Position numbers and translations under genes: made by a program. A DNA stretch of 64,000 nt, taken from NCBI RefSeq assembly GCF_001279525.1, contig NZ_LGDY01000095.1:53116-117115 (forward strand), given 5' to 3'. Of the stretch, positions 8,101-17,400 are shown one piece after another. This DNA comes from Nocardia sp. NRRL S-836 (GTDB taxonomy: Bacteria; Actinomycetota; Actinomycetes; Mycobacteriales; Pseudonocardiaceae). The notes beneath the pieces were generated by a model, which had not been told where the DNA came from, did not search any database, and worked only from the letters and a program-made list of their open reading frames with translations. Each line of letters begins with the position of its first letter. Position 1 is the stretch's first letter.

Positions 8101-10327
8101 GCCTGTTCTGCGGCGAGGTGTCCCGTCCGGGCCCGCTGTCGCGGGTGGGCGGCACGCTGCTGTCGGCTCTGCGCGGGGGAACACCGGGTGCCTCGCCCGG
8201 CAGCGGATCCCGGTGGCGGAGGCCAGGTCCCTGCTGCGGGGCGGGCCCCTGCAGTGGACCGGTTCGTTGCTGCGAACCGAGTCCTTGCTGCGGACTGGTT
8301 CGCTGATGCGGACCGGGCCCCTGGGAGCCGGGTTGTTGATGTAGGCCGGGACTCTGCTGGGGGCCGGGTTGCTGGTGCGGACCGGGACCCTGCTGCGAAC
8401 CGCGTTGTTGCTGCGGGCCGGGGCCTTGCTGCGAACCGGGTTGCTGATGTGGACCGGGCCCCTGCTGAGGTGCGGTCCGTTGGTGGGTACCGGTTTGTTG
8501 GTGAGACCCAGGTTGTCGGTGGGTACCGGTGTGTTGCGGCGCACCGGACCGCTGCGGGCCAAACCCCTGCTGCGGGCCGCCGTGTGGCGCCGGGCCGCGC
8601 GTCGGCGCGACCTGTGGGTGAGCTGCCTGCGGCCCGGCCGGACCGCGCGGAGCCCCGCCCGGCACCGGTCCACCGGGAGGCGTGCCGGTCGGACCGAAAC
8701 CCTGCGGGCCGTGCCCCGCGCCGGCGCCGGGCGGCGGCCCCTGCGGCACCGTGCCAGGACCACGCGGCGGCACACCGGCACCCTGAGGCGCCGTGCCGTT
8801 GAAAGGTGTGCCGCTCCGCGGCGGCAGGCCGGGGCCGCTGTTGCCAGGTCCTCCGTGCTGTCCGCCGGGAGGCATTGGCGCGTTCTGGTGTGGAGGCCCA
8901 CCCTGATGGCCGGAGGGTCCGGCCGGACGCGAACCAGGTGCGTGACCCTGCATCGGGCCACCCGCGGCAGGAGACGTCATCGGCGCGCCGGTGGGCCGCG
9001 GCCCACCGGACGCAGGACCGCCGGGAACAGATCCACCAGGCGCAGACCCGCCAGGCACAGGGCCTCCGGCCGCAGGACCACCGGGAGCCGGTGACCTGCC
9101 GGCCTGGGGTTCACCGGTGCCTCCGGGCACGCCGGAACCACCCGGTGGGCGGCCACCACCCGCAGCCGCACCCGGAACGGGACCGCCCGCCGCCGGAGAC
9201 CTGCCGACCGGACCACCCGCCGGGGGCGCACCTGCCGGGGACACACCTGCCGGAGCCCTCCCGGCCGTCGGTCCACCCCCTGCCGCAGGTCCACCACCCT
9301 GAGTCCGCCCAGCGGCAGGGCCACCACCCGCGGCCGGACCACCACCCGCTGATGGCCCACCAGCCGGAGCGCGCCCAGCAGCCGGACCACCCGCCGATGA
9401 CGCACCGGTCGGAGCACGCCCAGCAGCCGGACCACCGCCTGCCGCGGGCCCACCAGCCGGAGCCCGTCCTGCGGCCGGACCACCACCGGCAGCAGGTCCG
9501 CCAGACGAGGCGGCACCCGTCGAAGGCCTTCCCCCAGGCCCACCTCCCGATGCCCCACCGGCTGCCGCCAGACCCGCCGGCGGCCTCCCACCCGGCCCAC
9601 CGGGAGGCCCACCAGCCGCAGGCCCACCAGCCGCAGGCCCGCCACCCGGAGGCCCACCGGCCGCCGCCACACCCGTCGAAGGCCTGCCCCCGGGAGGCCC
9701 ACCAGCCGCGGACGTCCCCACCGGACCACGCCCCGAAGACCCCACATCGGGCGTGCGCGACACCACCCCACCCGGCACGCCGGAAGCGGCCGGCCGCACA
9801 GACCCGGACGACCCGCCCGGCAACGTGGGCGGAGCCGACGTCCGCCCGGCAGAAGAGCCGGTCGAGGAGGACGGCGTGCTGCTCGACGAGTTGCCCGACG
9901 TCTGGGTCGGCGTCTGCGACTGGATGCGGCTCATCGACGACGCAGCTGACTGGTCGGCGTTGCGCGCGGTGTGGGCGGTCTCCCTGGTCTTGGTGCCCGC
10001 GTTGTCGGCCGCGGCGGCGGCCTTCTCGGCGCCACCGCGGGCCGTCTGGATCGCGCGGTCGGCGTGTTGCATCGCCACCTGGCCGAACACGCCCGCGCTG
10101 CCGGAGGTGGCGTTGATGTTCAGCTTGCTCGCCACGCTGGAGCGAACCTGGTCGCCGCGGTTGGTGATCTTGCCACCGAGCGACTCGACGGCGTCCGGGT
10201 CCATGCGGCTGCCGCGGCCGCCCACACCGCCCGGTGACGACGAGGGTGACGGCGTGCTGTGGCTGCCGCTGTCGCTGTGCGAGCTGCCGCCGTGGTGAGA
10301 GGAGGACCCCCGAGTCCGGCCGGTCAT
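5195..10327 (-). CDS. Giant modular polymorphic toxin (ART + papain-fold + HAD-like)
   Basis: 1710 aa. Residues 1-40 are Ser/His/Gly-rich; about 42-130 form an Ala-rich helical segment resembling ESX substrates. Residues 145-840 are a low-complexity Pro/Gly/Ala/Gln linker with AAGGP, GPxxQ and HDRP-type repeats. Residues 860-1010 look like an R-S-E ADP-ribosyltransferase: R891 in LHRGTG, S930 in IVSATS, and E993-K-E995 before YAGGINW. Residues 1110-1290 match the papain-fold toxin domain Tox-PL: C1170 (TNCVEAM), H1251 (QGHVV), D1266 (YADPQ). Residues 1340-1570 contain a FLGRDG segment like HAD-type domains, function unknown. ATG 10327 overlaps the stop of the WXG100 gene in TGATG. Export by a type VII system is inferred from the preceding gene; no secretion ATPase lies in the window. 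Confidence 0.82.
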   Translation of the reverse strand: MTGRTRGSSSHHGGSSHSDSGSHSTPSPSSSPGGVGGRGSRMDPDAVESLGGKITNRGDQVRSSVASKLNINATSGSAGVFGQVAMQHADRAIQTARGGAEKAAAAADNAGTKTRETAHTARNADQSAASSMSRIQSQTPTQTSGNSSSSTPSSSTGSSAGRTSAPPTLPGGSSGSVRPAASGVPGGVVSRTPDVGSSGRGPVGTSAAGGPPGGRPSTGVAAAGGPPGGGPAAGGPAAGGPPGGPGGRPPAGLAAAGGASGGGPGGRPSTGAASSGGPAAGGGPAAGRAPAGGPAAGGGPAAGRAPTGASSAGGPAAGRAPAGGPSAGGGPAAGGGPAAGRTQGGGPAAGGGPTAGRAPAGVSPAGAPPAGGPVGRSPAAGGPVPGAAAGGGRPPGGSGVPGGTGEPQAGRSPAPGGPAAGGPVPGGSAPGGSVPGGPASGGPRPTGAPMTSPAAGGPMQGHAPGSRPAGPSGHQGGPPHQNAPMPPGGQHGGPGNSGPGLPPRSGTPFNGTAPQGAGVPPRGPGTVPQGPPPGAGAGHGPQGFGPTGTPPGGPVPGGAPRGPAGPQAAHPQVAPTRGPAPHGGPQQGFGPQRSGAPQHTGTHRQPGSHQQTGTHQRTAPQQGPGPHQQPGSQQGPGPQQQRGSQQGPGPHQQPGPQQSPGLHQQPGSQGPGPHQRTSPQQGLGSQQRTGPLQGPAPQQGPGLRHRDPLPGEAPGVPPRRADSSVPPTRDSGPGRDTSPQNRHPGQTPTRPHDVPDHGAPTRRPGDHTADRSPGRATDRPLDRPDGRPGQDRAHDRPGQQRPTHDRPTHDRPAHDRPGHDRPSHDRPTQDRPAQDRPGQHTPDGNPQHPSPRDGALPPVALQHADLSHYAPGQLVHRKVDNFLADEHALHRGTGQHPDQVRRDGGFRPAKPNPRPDIIQHIQGDTNGIVSATSDVNVAMTFAGGKPTDTNTPAALRPKDEGTEFYVYRIKAPGGILSEPTQDRLGDTGNRHNEKETLYAGGINWRYVEGWHKVIVDGNGEKKLGEFVPNPDFIGGPRETAPKIPEHLEHRPPKEVEIDMRPSWVRERDEAEAAAREAAERGEAPPEPKPEPKPEAVPEEKKPERPLPTAAEMTASISSRLAGEPHEPAPKALHGGHGDEASQQRVLRERFPGIEQVNAHNAHRDGYSTNCVEAMIADERRYHGEQVEARPTRPEDVPEQGRLSRVREALGGQWTSHRDFDGVTKAMAGTPEGSRGAVAYRYTDDDGRTQGHVVRVVNTPDGVAYADPQTGKLAALPDNATDVRLLSEDYTDDTAHTHVEDDGGYGATPEEQRDEAVDRVADDLGITDPEKRQALADTYDAAREYTAPIIVDVAARIHDDLKVLADNDPDHRVVFLGRDGHSLALASRELDPVFFDRHASEVVLSRAVVEAALRDVERNDPSRDLSAIEEFRLHKKVAEEDVPGAYDRLSDYLDAAGVPIHSDSGISLVDTSYKGTVQEMLTAAFPDPEFQGHYAFHGQSPGDPHPDAKKGYLVDLGPEDGGGKPLRELSDDPGRTFAHQDAIGVIEETLHGTMSSPRRIDEDGPVQQPQRFEEDLTKGINPVKIAEPFRDPAVREGAKAMSLRAVVDVAREMAELRAEGGAWRDELAARAEHGRDQVRSWVAEDGSADPRFREVMDSLVRRGDKGAVIAVEDAVRDLPADEQRRVWTEFAALPGIVERDEYARRLREGKS

Positions 10328-11160
10328 CAGGCGGTGGCAGGCGGCACGTCGTACGGCTTCACCGCGTCGTAGGCGGACTTGGCGTAGCCGCCGTACTCCG
10401 CGAACCGCTCAAGCCCCTTGACCAGGCCTTCCATCTTCTGGGCGAGCTTGGCCATCCGGCCGCCGAACCGCGCCATCGCCGACGCCAGCTTCGACAGCCT
10501 GCCCGCGATCTTGGTCGCCATCATGGCGCCGCGGGTGCCCGCGTACCCGGCGTACGCGGCGATGGAGCTGCCCAGCGTGACCACCGCCGACGCGGCGGCG
10601 ATCAGCGCACCCGCGATCAGCTCGCCGACCAGGTCGGAGATCCAGCCGAACACCAGCGACCGCAGTTCACAGACGAGCGCGCCGGACAACGCGTAGATCG
10701 CCGCCGTGCCGTCCATGGTCTTGCCGAGCGCCTCGTACTCGGCGGCCATCTGGTCCATCTCGCGCTTGAACGCGTCACCCGCCGCGCCCTCCCAGTCGGA
10801 GACGCCGCGCAGGTCCTCGCGGTGCTCCTGGGCGATCATCTTCATCTCCAGCGCGGCCTGCTTGAGCTGGTCGGTGTTCGCGTTGATCTCGTCCGGGTTG
10901 CCCAGCAACGCGTCCAGCGGCTCGCGCAGGAAGTCGACGTGCTCCAGCAGCCAGCCGACACCGGCGGACGCGAGCATGCCCAGCGGGTTCGCCATCGTGC
11001 CGACCAGGTCGACCACCACACCGGCGCCACCGAGCGCGACGTCGATGACGTCGGGTCCCTCACCCTCCGACTCGGAGGTCAGCGAGTCGACGAAGCCGGC
11101 GACGCTGTCGACCACGCCGGCGCCGGACGACCACGTGGTCGTGCTGTTCTCTTCTGCCAC
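10327..11160 (-). CDS. WXG100-family (ESX-type) protein with C-terminal extension
   Basis: 277 aa. A WXG turn is visible at W123-E-G125 between two helical stretches (residues 85-120 and 126-160), the hallmark of ESX/type VII substrates and chaperones. The segments 35-75 and 175-215 are hydrophobic and rich in Ala/Gly/Val, so it is longer and more membrane-like than a classic 100-residue WXG100 protein. It starts with GTG 11160 behind GGGGGGA. It follows the YbaB-like gene by 18 bases and its TGA overlaps the toxin ATG by one base. It probably acts as secretion partner or adaptor for the large toxin; that role is inferred from gene order. Confidence 0.78.
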   Translation of the reverse strand: MAEENSTTTWSSGAGVVDSVAGFVDSLTSESEGEGPDVIDVALGGAGVVVDLVGTMANPLGMLASAGVGWLLEHVDFLREPLDALLGNPDEINANTDQLKQAALEMKMIAQEHREDLRGVSDWEGAAGDAFKREMDQMAAEYEALGKTMDGTAAIYALSGALVCELRSLVFGWISDLVGELIAGALIAAASAVVTLGSSIAAYAGYAGTRGAMMATKIAGRLSKLASAMARFGGRMAKLAQKMEGLVKGLERFAEYGGYAKSAYDAVKPYDVPPATA

Positions 11161-11178
11161 GGTTCCCCCCGGTGCGGC

Positions 11179-11679
11179 TCAGCGGTTCTTGTAGATCGAG
11201 CTGTCGCCGAAGTCCTCGTCCTCGTCGACGGACGGACGCGGCGCGGGACGCCGGACCGGTGGTGGCGGCGGCACGGGGCGTTCCTCGTACTCCTCGTTGA
11301 ACGCGTAGCCCGACGCCTGCGGCTGCTCTTCTTCCTCCGGCGGCGGCAGGTACTCGGTGATCAGGCGGTAGGTCTCGGACCCCTCGCCCTCGACCGCGCC
11401 GAACGTCTCCGCGACCTTCACCGCCGCACCGCGCTGCGCCTTGCGCGCGATCTCGAGGATCTCCCCGGACAGCTGGCCCGGCGACTTCCGCATGGCGTCC
11501 GCCGTCAGTTCGAGGCCGGTCAGCGCACCGTTGGGCGCGACCGTCACCGTCACGGCACCGTCCTTCGAGGACGCCGAACCGCCCGCCTGCGCCAGCCCCT
11601 CCTGGACCGCGGCGGCTTTCGCCTGCGCCTGCGCGATCTTCGCCTCGAAGTCCCGCATCCACTCTTCGGGCGTCTTCAC
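11179..11679 (-). CDS. YbaB/EbfC-like protein heading the toxin operon
   Basis: 166 aa. Residues 1-110 follow the YbaB/EbfC pattern (N-terminal amphipathic helix, a short beta hairpin around VTVTVAPNGALTGLEL, C-terminal helix). Family members bind DNA as dimers, and actinobacterial copies commonly precede WXG100 and polymorphic-toxin genes. The tail (110-166) is acidic and proline-rich. The start chosen is GTG 11679, because GGTGGAG lies five bases upstream; GTG 11685 is an alternative. First gene of the minus-strand operon; its promoter should lie in 11680-11890, opposite the jet operon. Confidence 0.78.
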   Translation of the reverse strand: MKTPEEWMRDFEAKIAQAQAKAAAVQEGLAQAGGSASSKDGAVTVTVAPNGALTGLELTADAMRKSPGQLSGEILEIARKAQRGAAVKVAETFGAVEGEGSETYRLITEYLPPPEEEEQPQASGYAFNEEYEERPVPPPPPVRRPAPRPSVDEDEDFGDSSIYKNR

Positions 11680-11891
11680 CAGCACTCCACCCCAACACTC
11701 GACCGAACAGAGCAGAGGATTCCACATCGGAGCCGGACCGGTTGCCCGAACGTGCGGATCGGAGTGCGGCACGGAGGGCACCGGCCTGCACGAACCCGCA
11801 CAAGGCGGACATTCCGGGGCGGCACCGTCTGGACGGGCTTCCGGCCTGACCAGCGCCGGGCGGGTCACCCGGATGAGCGATGGACAACCGC

Positions 11892-11897
11892 TACGGT
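11892..11897 (+). promoter_or_regulatory. -10 hexamer of a leaderless jetA transcript
   Basis: TACGGT ends seven bases before GTG 11905, the spacing expected when transcription starts at the start codon. No Shine-Dalgarno sequence is present. No convincing -35 box is seen. Confidence 0.45.
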
Positions 11898-11904
11898 GGT
11901 GCAG

Positions 11905-13308
11905 GTGACGACGTTTCCGACGGTGCCCGCGGACCTGTTCCGCTTCACCACGGCGCCGAACGCGGAGCTGCACACGGCGGTCCTCCACGCGTTCGGCGAG
12001 GCGAACGAGCGCCTGGAGATCGCTCTCACCTTCGACGACGTCCACCGCGAGCTGCGCAGGCACCACCGCCCGGTCAGCGACGAGGAGCTCACCGGGGCGC
12101 TGGCCGGCCTTCGGCAGTGGGGTCTGGTCGACACCGTTCAGCGTCACGCCACGCACCACACGACCGCGGCCGACTACGAGCGCGAGAACCTCCGCCACGT
12201 CCTGACCAGGTCGGGCGAGGCAGCCGTCGCCGCCACCAGGCACGCGCTGAAGGTCATGAACAGCACCGGCTCGCTCGACACGGCCACCCTCGACGCCATC
12301 GCGGACCGCCTCGAAGAGCTGCACACGGCCGAAACCCGCACGTACGCGGCACTCATGGAGCTCGAAGGCCACCTGGACGCCTTCCAGACCGGCGTCCGAC
12401 TGTTCCACGGCGAGCTCACCCGCCTGCACGACCAGGCCGACCGCGACACCGTCGCCCACCTGCAGACGTTCGTGAGCGACCTCGACACGCGCAAGCACCG
12501 CATCCGCGAGGCCCTCGCGAAACTCTCCCCGGACGACCTGCATGAACGCGCTCTCAAGAACGCCGGCGTCCGTGACGAACGCCAGTGGCGGCAGGAGCGC
12601 GCCGACCGGTGGCGAACGCTCCAGGCGTGGTTCGACGGCCCCAGGATCGACCGGTTGGAGGAGATCGCCCGCACCGCGATCGTCGACCTCCTGCGCACCC
12701 TCGACCGGATCAGCGAGCAACGCCGCAAGCCCACCAACACCGCCGCCGACTTCCGCGCGCTCGCCGGCTGGTTCGCCCGCACGAGCAGCGACGACGAGGC
12801 GCACGAGCTGTTCAACGCGGCGTTCGGGCTGTGGCCGGCCCGGCACGCGCACCTGCAGCACGCGGACGGCGAGCTGATCCCGAGCGCCGAGCCGTGGCAC
12901 AACACGCCGGCGGTTCCGGTGTCGCCGCAGCTGCGCCGGACCGGCAGGCAGGAGCACATCGGCGCCACCGGCAAGGTCCGCGACGTCGAGCAGATCCGCC
13001 GGGCCCGCAGGGAGCAGGCGCAACGGGAACGCCACGAGCTGGAGCTCGCGTGGCAGCAGCTGCAGACCGACGGACCGATCCGGATCTCCAGTCTCCAGCA
13101 GCTCGACCACGACACGTTCGACCGGCTGCTCGACCTGGTCGGCCGCGCGCTCGGGGCGATGCCGGACAGCACCGGCACCCGCGCCGCCTCCACCAGTGAC
13201 GGCCGGGTGCACATCAGGCTGCGCAACGCCCGCGGGTGGGCCAAGATCACCACCCAGAGGGGTACGTTGAGCGGTCCGGACTACGTGATCGAAGTGCAGC
13301 GCCGATGA
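11905..13308 (+). CDS. jetA: Wadjet type II JetA (DUF2397, TIGR02677)
   Basis: 467 aa. Matches the DUF2397 family: an N-terminal winged-helix region (residues 1-90), a long helical mid-section, and a basic C-terminus with an HIRLRNARGWAKITT segment. In Wadjet systems JetA is the kleisin-like subunit that joins the SMC-like ATPase JetC and JetB into a loop-extruding complex that recognises small circular plasmids. Start GTG 11905 was preferred over GTG 11896 and 11899 because a -10 hexamer lies at leaderless spacing. The stop overlaps jetB by ATGA. Confidence 0.87.
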   Translation: MTTFPTVPADLFRFTTAPNAELHTAVLHAFGEANERLEIALTFDDVHRELRRHHRPVSDEELTGALAGLRQWGLVDTVQRHATHHTTAADYERENLRHVLTRSGEAAVAATRHALKVMNSTGSLDTATLDAIADRLEELHTAETRTYAALMELEGHLDAFQTGVRLFHGELTRLHDQADRDTVAHLQTFVSDLDTRKHRIREALAKLSPDDLHERALKNAGVRDERQWRQERADRWRTLQAWFDGPRIDRLEEIARTAIVDLLRTLDRISEQRRKPTNTAADFRALAGWFARTSSDDEAHELFNAAFGLWPARHAHLQHADGELIPSAEPWHNTPAVPVSPQLRRTGRQEHIGATGKVRDVEQIRRARREQAQRERHELELAWQQLQTDGPIRISSLQQLDHDTFDRLLDLVGRALGAMPDSTGTRAASTSDGRVHIRLRNARGWAKITTQRGTLSGPDYVIEVQRR

Positions 13309-14459
13309 GCAGGACGGGAAACCAGCTCGCCCGGTTGGAGAGCGAGGAGGTGGCGCGTGGCATCAGGATGCTGCTCGCGAGCCCGTTGCTGACCGCCGCG
13401 CGCGAGCCCGACGGGTTCGACCTGGTCCGGCGCCGCCGCGAGCCGATCACGAAGTGGTTCGACTACTACTGCGGCTGGCGGCTGCATGTCGAACCGCGCG
13501 CCGGGTACGCCCGCCTCACCAAGACCACGGATCGGCCGGATCCCACGCGTCCGGCACGCCGGACGAGGTCGGGGAACGCGCCGTTCGACCGCCGCCGCTA
13601 CACGCTGCTGTGCGTGGTGTGCGCGGAGCTGCTGGCCGGTCCGGCGACCACGATCGGGCTGCTCGCCGACCGGGTCAGGCGGTCGACGGCAGTGGAGGGC
13701 CTGCCGGCGTTCGACCCTTCGCGCCGTGACGAGCGGTCGGCGTTCGTGGACGTGTTGCTGTTCCTGGAACACCACGGCGCCACCAAACCCGTCGACGGCG
13801 CGACGGAGAGCTTCCTCGACCACCCCGGCGCCAAGGTGCTGTACCGGGTCGACACCACCCTGGTGACCCGGCTGCTCGCCGCACCGACCGCGCCGTCCAC
13901 AGTGGACAGCATGGCCGACCTCACGCGCGAGAACCGGTACGACGACAGCTCCACCGCCCAGCGCACCCTGTGGACCAGGCACTCGGTGCTGCGCAGGCTC
14001 GTCGACGACCCGGTCGTCTACCGCGACGAGCTCACCGAGGACCAGCGGGCGTTCCTCGCCTCCCCGAGCGGCCGCAAGCTGGTGCACACCGCCGTCGGCA
14101 TCGCCGGGTGCACGCTGGAGGAACGCGCGGAGGGTTTCCTGGTCGTCGACGCCGACGCGATCGCGACCGACACGCGGTTCCCCGACGACGACAGCTTCGC
14201 CAAGGTCGCCGCGCTCATCCTGCTCGACCGGCTCGCGCACGGCGACGCGACCGAGGACGACCTGGTCGCCGAGACCGACCAGCTGCTGACCCGGTTCCCC
14301 AACTGGGCCAAGGCATACCGTTCCGACGGCGGCGCCGCGCGGCTCGCGCAGGACGGGCTCGCGCTGCTGCGCGCGTTCGGGCTGGCCCGCACCGAGAACG
14401 GCAACGTGAGCAGGCTGCCCGCCGCAGCCAGGTACGCCGTCGAGGAGCCGCATGACTGA
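13305..14459 (+). CDS. jetB: Wadjet type II JetB (DUF2398, TIGR02678)
   Basis: 384 aa. Full-length DUF2398 protein; it carries the characteristic basic segment FDLVRRRREPITKWF (residues 34-48) and YTLLCVVCAELL near residue 105. JetB is the MukE/kite-like partner of JetA in the loop-extrusion complex. ATG 13305 overlaps the jetA TGA by four bases and the 3' end overlaps jetC by eight, so the three proteins are probably made in fixed ratio by coupled translation. Confidence 0.87.
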   Translation: MSRTGNQLARLESEEVARGIRMLLASPLLTAAREPDGFDLVRRRREPITKWFDYYCGWRLHVEPRAGYARLTKTTDRPDPTRPARRTRSGNAPFDRRRYTLLCVVCAELLAGPATTIGLLADRVRRSTAVEGLPAFDPSRRDERSAFVDVLLFLEHHGATKPVDGATESFLDHPGAKVLYRVDTTLVTRLLAAPTAPSTVDSMADLTRENRYDDSSTAQRTLWTRHSVLRRLVDDPVVYRDELTEDQRAFLASPSGRKLVHTAVGIAGCTLEERAEGFLVVDADAIATDTRFPDDDSFAKVAALILLDRLAHGDATEDDLVAETDQLLTRFPNWAKAYRSDGGAARLAQDGLALLRAFGLARTENGNVSRLPAAARYAVEEPHD

Positions 14460-17400
14460 CCGGTGGCAACCCAGCCGCGCCGGGATCATCAACGTCTGGC
14501 GCTACTACGACGAGATCTTCACCTTCCACGAGGGCCGGCTGCTGCTCAGGGGCCCGAACGGCACCGGCAAGTCGAAGGCGCTCGAACTGCTGCTGCCCTA
14601 CCTGTTCGACGCGAACCTGCGCCCGCATCGCCTGTCGACGTTCGGCAGCGCGGACCGCACCATGCACTGGAACCTCATGGGCGAGGGCGTGCACGGCAGC
14701 ACGCGCGTCGGGTACGTGTGGCTGGAGTTCCGGCACGGCGAGCGGTGGTTCACCTGCGGCGCAAGGCTTCAGGCGACGACGAACACCGACAACGTCACCA
14801 CGCACTACTTCACCACCGACCAGCGCGTCGGCGACCTGGCGCTGGTCAACGAGGCCGGGCGGCCGCTGACCAGCTCCGACCTCGCCACCGCGATCGGCGA
14901 CCACGGTGCCGTGCACGCTTCTCCTGCCGAATACCGCGACACGGTCCGCACGACGCTGTTCCCCGGCGTGAGCGAGCAGCGGTACGACTCGTTGATCACC
15001 GCACTGCTCCAGCTGCGCACGCCGAAGCTGTCCGAACGGCTCGACCCGAGCGTGCTGTCGACGTTGCTGTCCAAGGCACTCCCGCCGCTGGACGCCGAGG
15101 AGCTCGGTGAGATCGCCGAGGGCTTCGAGCTGCTCGACGGGCAGCGCGAGGAGCTGCGGCGTCTCGACGAGGAGATCGCCACGGCGGAGGTGCTCGCCTC
15201 CCGGCAACGCACCTACGCCCAGCGCGTGCTGCGTGCGGCGGCCACGGCGTTGACGACCGCCGAGGCCGAGCTGGCCGAACGAACCCGTGCCGCCGAGGAG
15301 AGCGAGAACCGCTACCGGCAGCAGGTCGTCCACGTCGAGCAGACGGCGGACCAGCTGTCCGCGCTGAGCGCCGAGGTGAGCGGGGTGGACGCCGAGATCA
15401 CCGGGCTCACCGAGCTGCCTGCCTACCAGAAGGGCAAGCAGGTCGACCGGCTGCGCCGCCAGCTCGACACCGCGAGCTCGTGGGCCGCCGACGCCGCCGC
15501 ACACGCGGAGAAGCTGCGCGCCCGTGCCACTGAGGACGCGGAACTGGCTGCCAGGGCCAGGTCCGCGGCCGCGGACCTGGCCGAGCACGTGCGCAAGTCC
15601 GCCACCGAGGCCGAGCACGCCGCCGACCGCGCGGGCATGCCGTCGGTGTTCGCCGAGCTCGACCGCGGCACCGACGTGCGCGTGCAACGGCAGCTGCTCG
15701 ACGCCGCCGTCGACACCAGGATCGCGCAGGTCGCGGAGATCCGGCGGGTGCTGCTCTCGCACGCCCAGGCCGTGCACGCGCAGAAGGCCGCGCAGCAGCG
15801 GCTGGAGGAGACGCGCGAGGAGCTGGCGCAGGCCGAACAGGCGGAAGTGCAGGCGCAGCAAGCACAGGAGCAAGCGTTTGCGCGGTACGCGGAGGACTTC
15901 GCGACGTGGGCGCGTGGTTGCACCGAGCTGTCGCTGGCCGATCCCACCGAGATCCTGCCCGCGGCTGTCGTGGAGGCCGCCGCGCTGGCCCGTGAGGAGT
16001 TCAGCCGCGCCGAGGCGACGTTGCACGAGAGCCGCAACGCGCTGAACCGCCAGCTCGTGCAGTACAACGCCATCCGCGAGAAGCTGGCCAACCAGGTCGA
16101 CGTGCCGCCGCCGGCGCCCTACACGCGCGATCTCGACCACCGCATCACCGCCGCGGGCACGCCTTTGTGGCGCCTTGTCGAGTTCTACGACGACGTGCCG
16201 ACCTCGTTGCGCGGGACCGTTGAAGCGGCGCTGGAGGCGTCCGGCCTGCTCGACGCGTGGATCACCCCGGGCAACTCGTTCGGCCTGAGCGACGAGGACC
16301 GCTTCGCCGAACCCCTGCTCGCCGCGCCCGCACCCGGCCGCACCCTGCTGGAGGTGCTGGCCACCGAGGACGAGCGCGTCCACCAGCTGCTCGAAGGCAT
16401 CGCGTTCGGGGAGACGGCGACCGGTCACACCGCGGCGATCGGCGCCGACGGCACGTGGCGGCTGGCCGCGGCGCACGGCCGCTGGACCAAGCCCGAACCC
16501 ACTTACATCGGTGTGGCCGCACGGGAAAGGGGCCGCGCCCGCCGCATCGCCGAGCTGACCGCGTCGATCGAGGAGCTCGCCACCGACCTGGCCGGCCTCG
16601 ACGCCGCCCTGTCGCTGCTCTCGGTCCGCCGCGCGACGCTGGCCGGTGAGATCGCCCGCCAGCCGTCCCACGACCCGCTCGAACTGGCCGGCGAACACCG
16701 CACCAGGGCCCAGTTGCGTTGTGCGGCACGCAAAGACGCCGTCGCTGCTGCCGCGGCCCGGTGCGCGGAGGCCGACCTCGCCGTCACCGAGGCACTGCGT
16801 GCCGTCACCGCGCTGGCCACCGACCTGCCCACCACCGAGCAGGGCCTCGACGCCGTGCTGGCCGCGGTGTCGGCCTTCCGCACCACCGGCCACCGCTGGC
16901 TGGACGACCGCCTCGACGCCGCGGCCGCGGAAACCCAGGCGGCCCAGGCCCTGGCGCGTGCCGCCACCAGCGGCGAGCTCGCCGACGAGGCGTCGGAGTC
17001 GGCCGGCACGCAGCAGCAGGAGGCCGAGGGCCTCGCGATCGTCCTGGAGACCGTCGAACGGTCCTCCGGCACCGAGTACCGCGAGCTCGACCAGCGCCTC
17101 ATCTCGTTGCGCGCCCAGGCCCGCTCACTGCTCGACTCGCAGGACGCGTTGCGGCACAAGCAAATCTCGCTGGCCCGCGTGCTCGGCACGTGGGAGGAAC
17201 GCCGCAAGGCCGACAGCGCACGCGCCTTCGAGGCCGCCACCGCCCGCGAGGCCGCACACGCCCGCTTCGGCCACCTGGTCACCAGCCACCTCCCCGCCGA
17301 CGCCGAGGTCTCCGCGGTGGACGCCACGGCGCTGGTCGAAGAGCTCGCGGACATCCCCTTCGAGCAACGCCTGATCCGCGACGCCGAAGCCCACCTGAAC

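Noticed and set aside
10234..11904. In-frame upstream extension of JetA through the toxin operon region
   Set aside because: Low-complexity Arg-rich translation antisense to the WXG100 and YbaB genes; the conserved DUF2397 start is at 11905.
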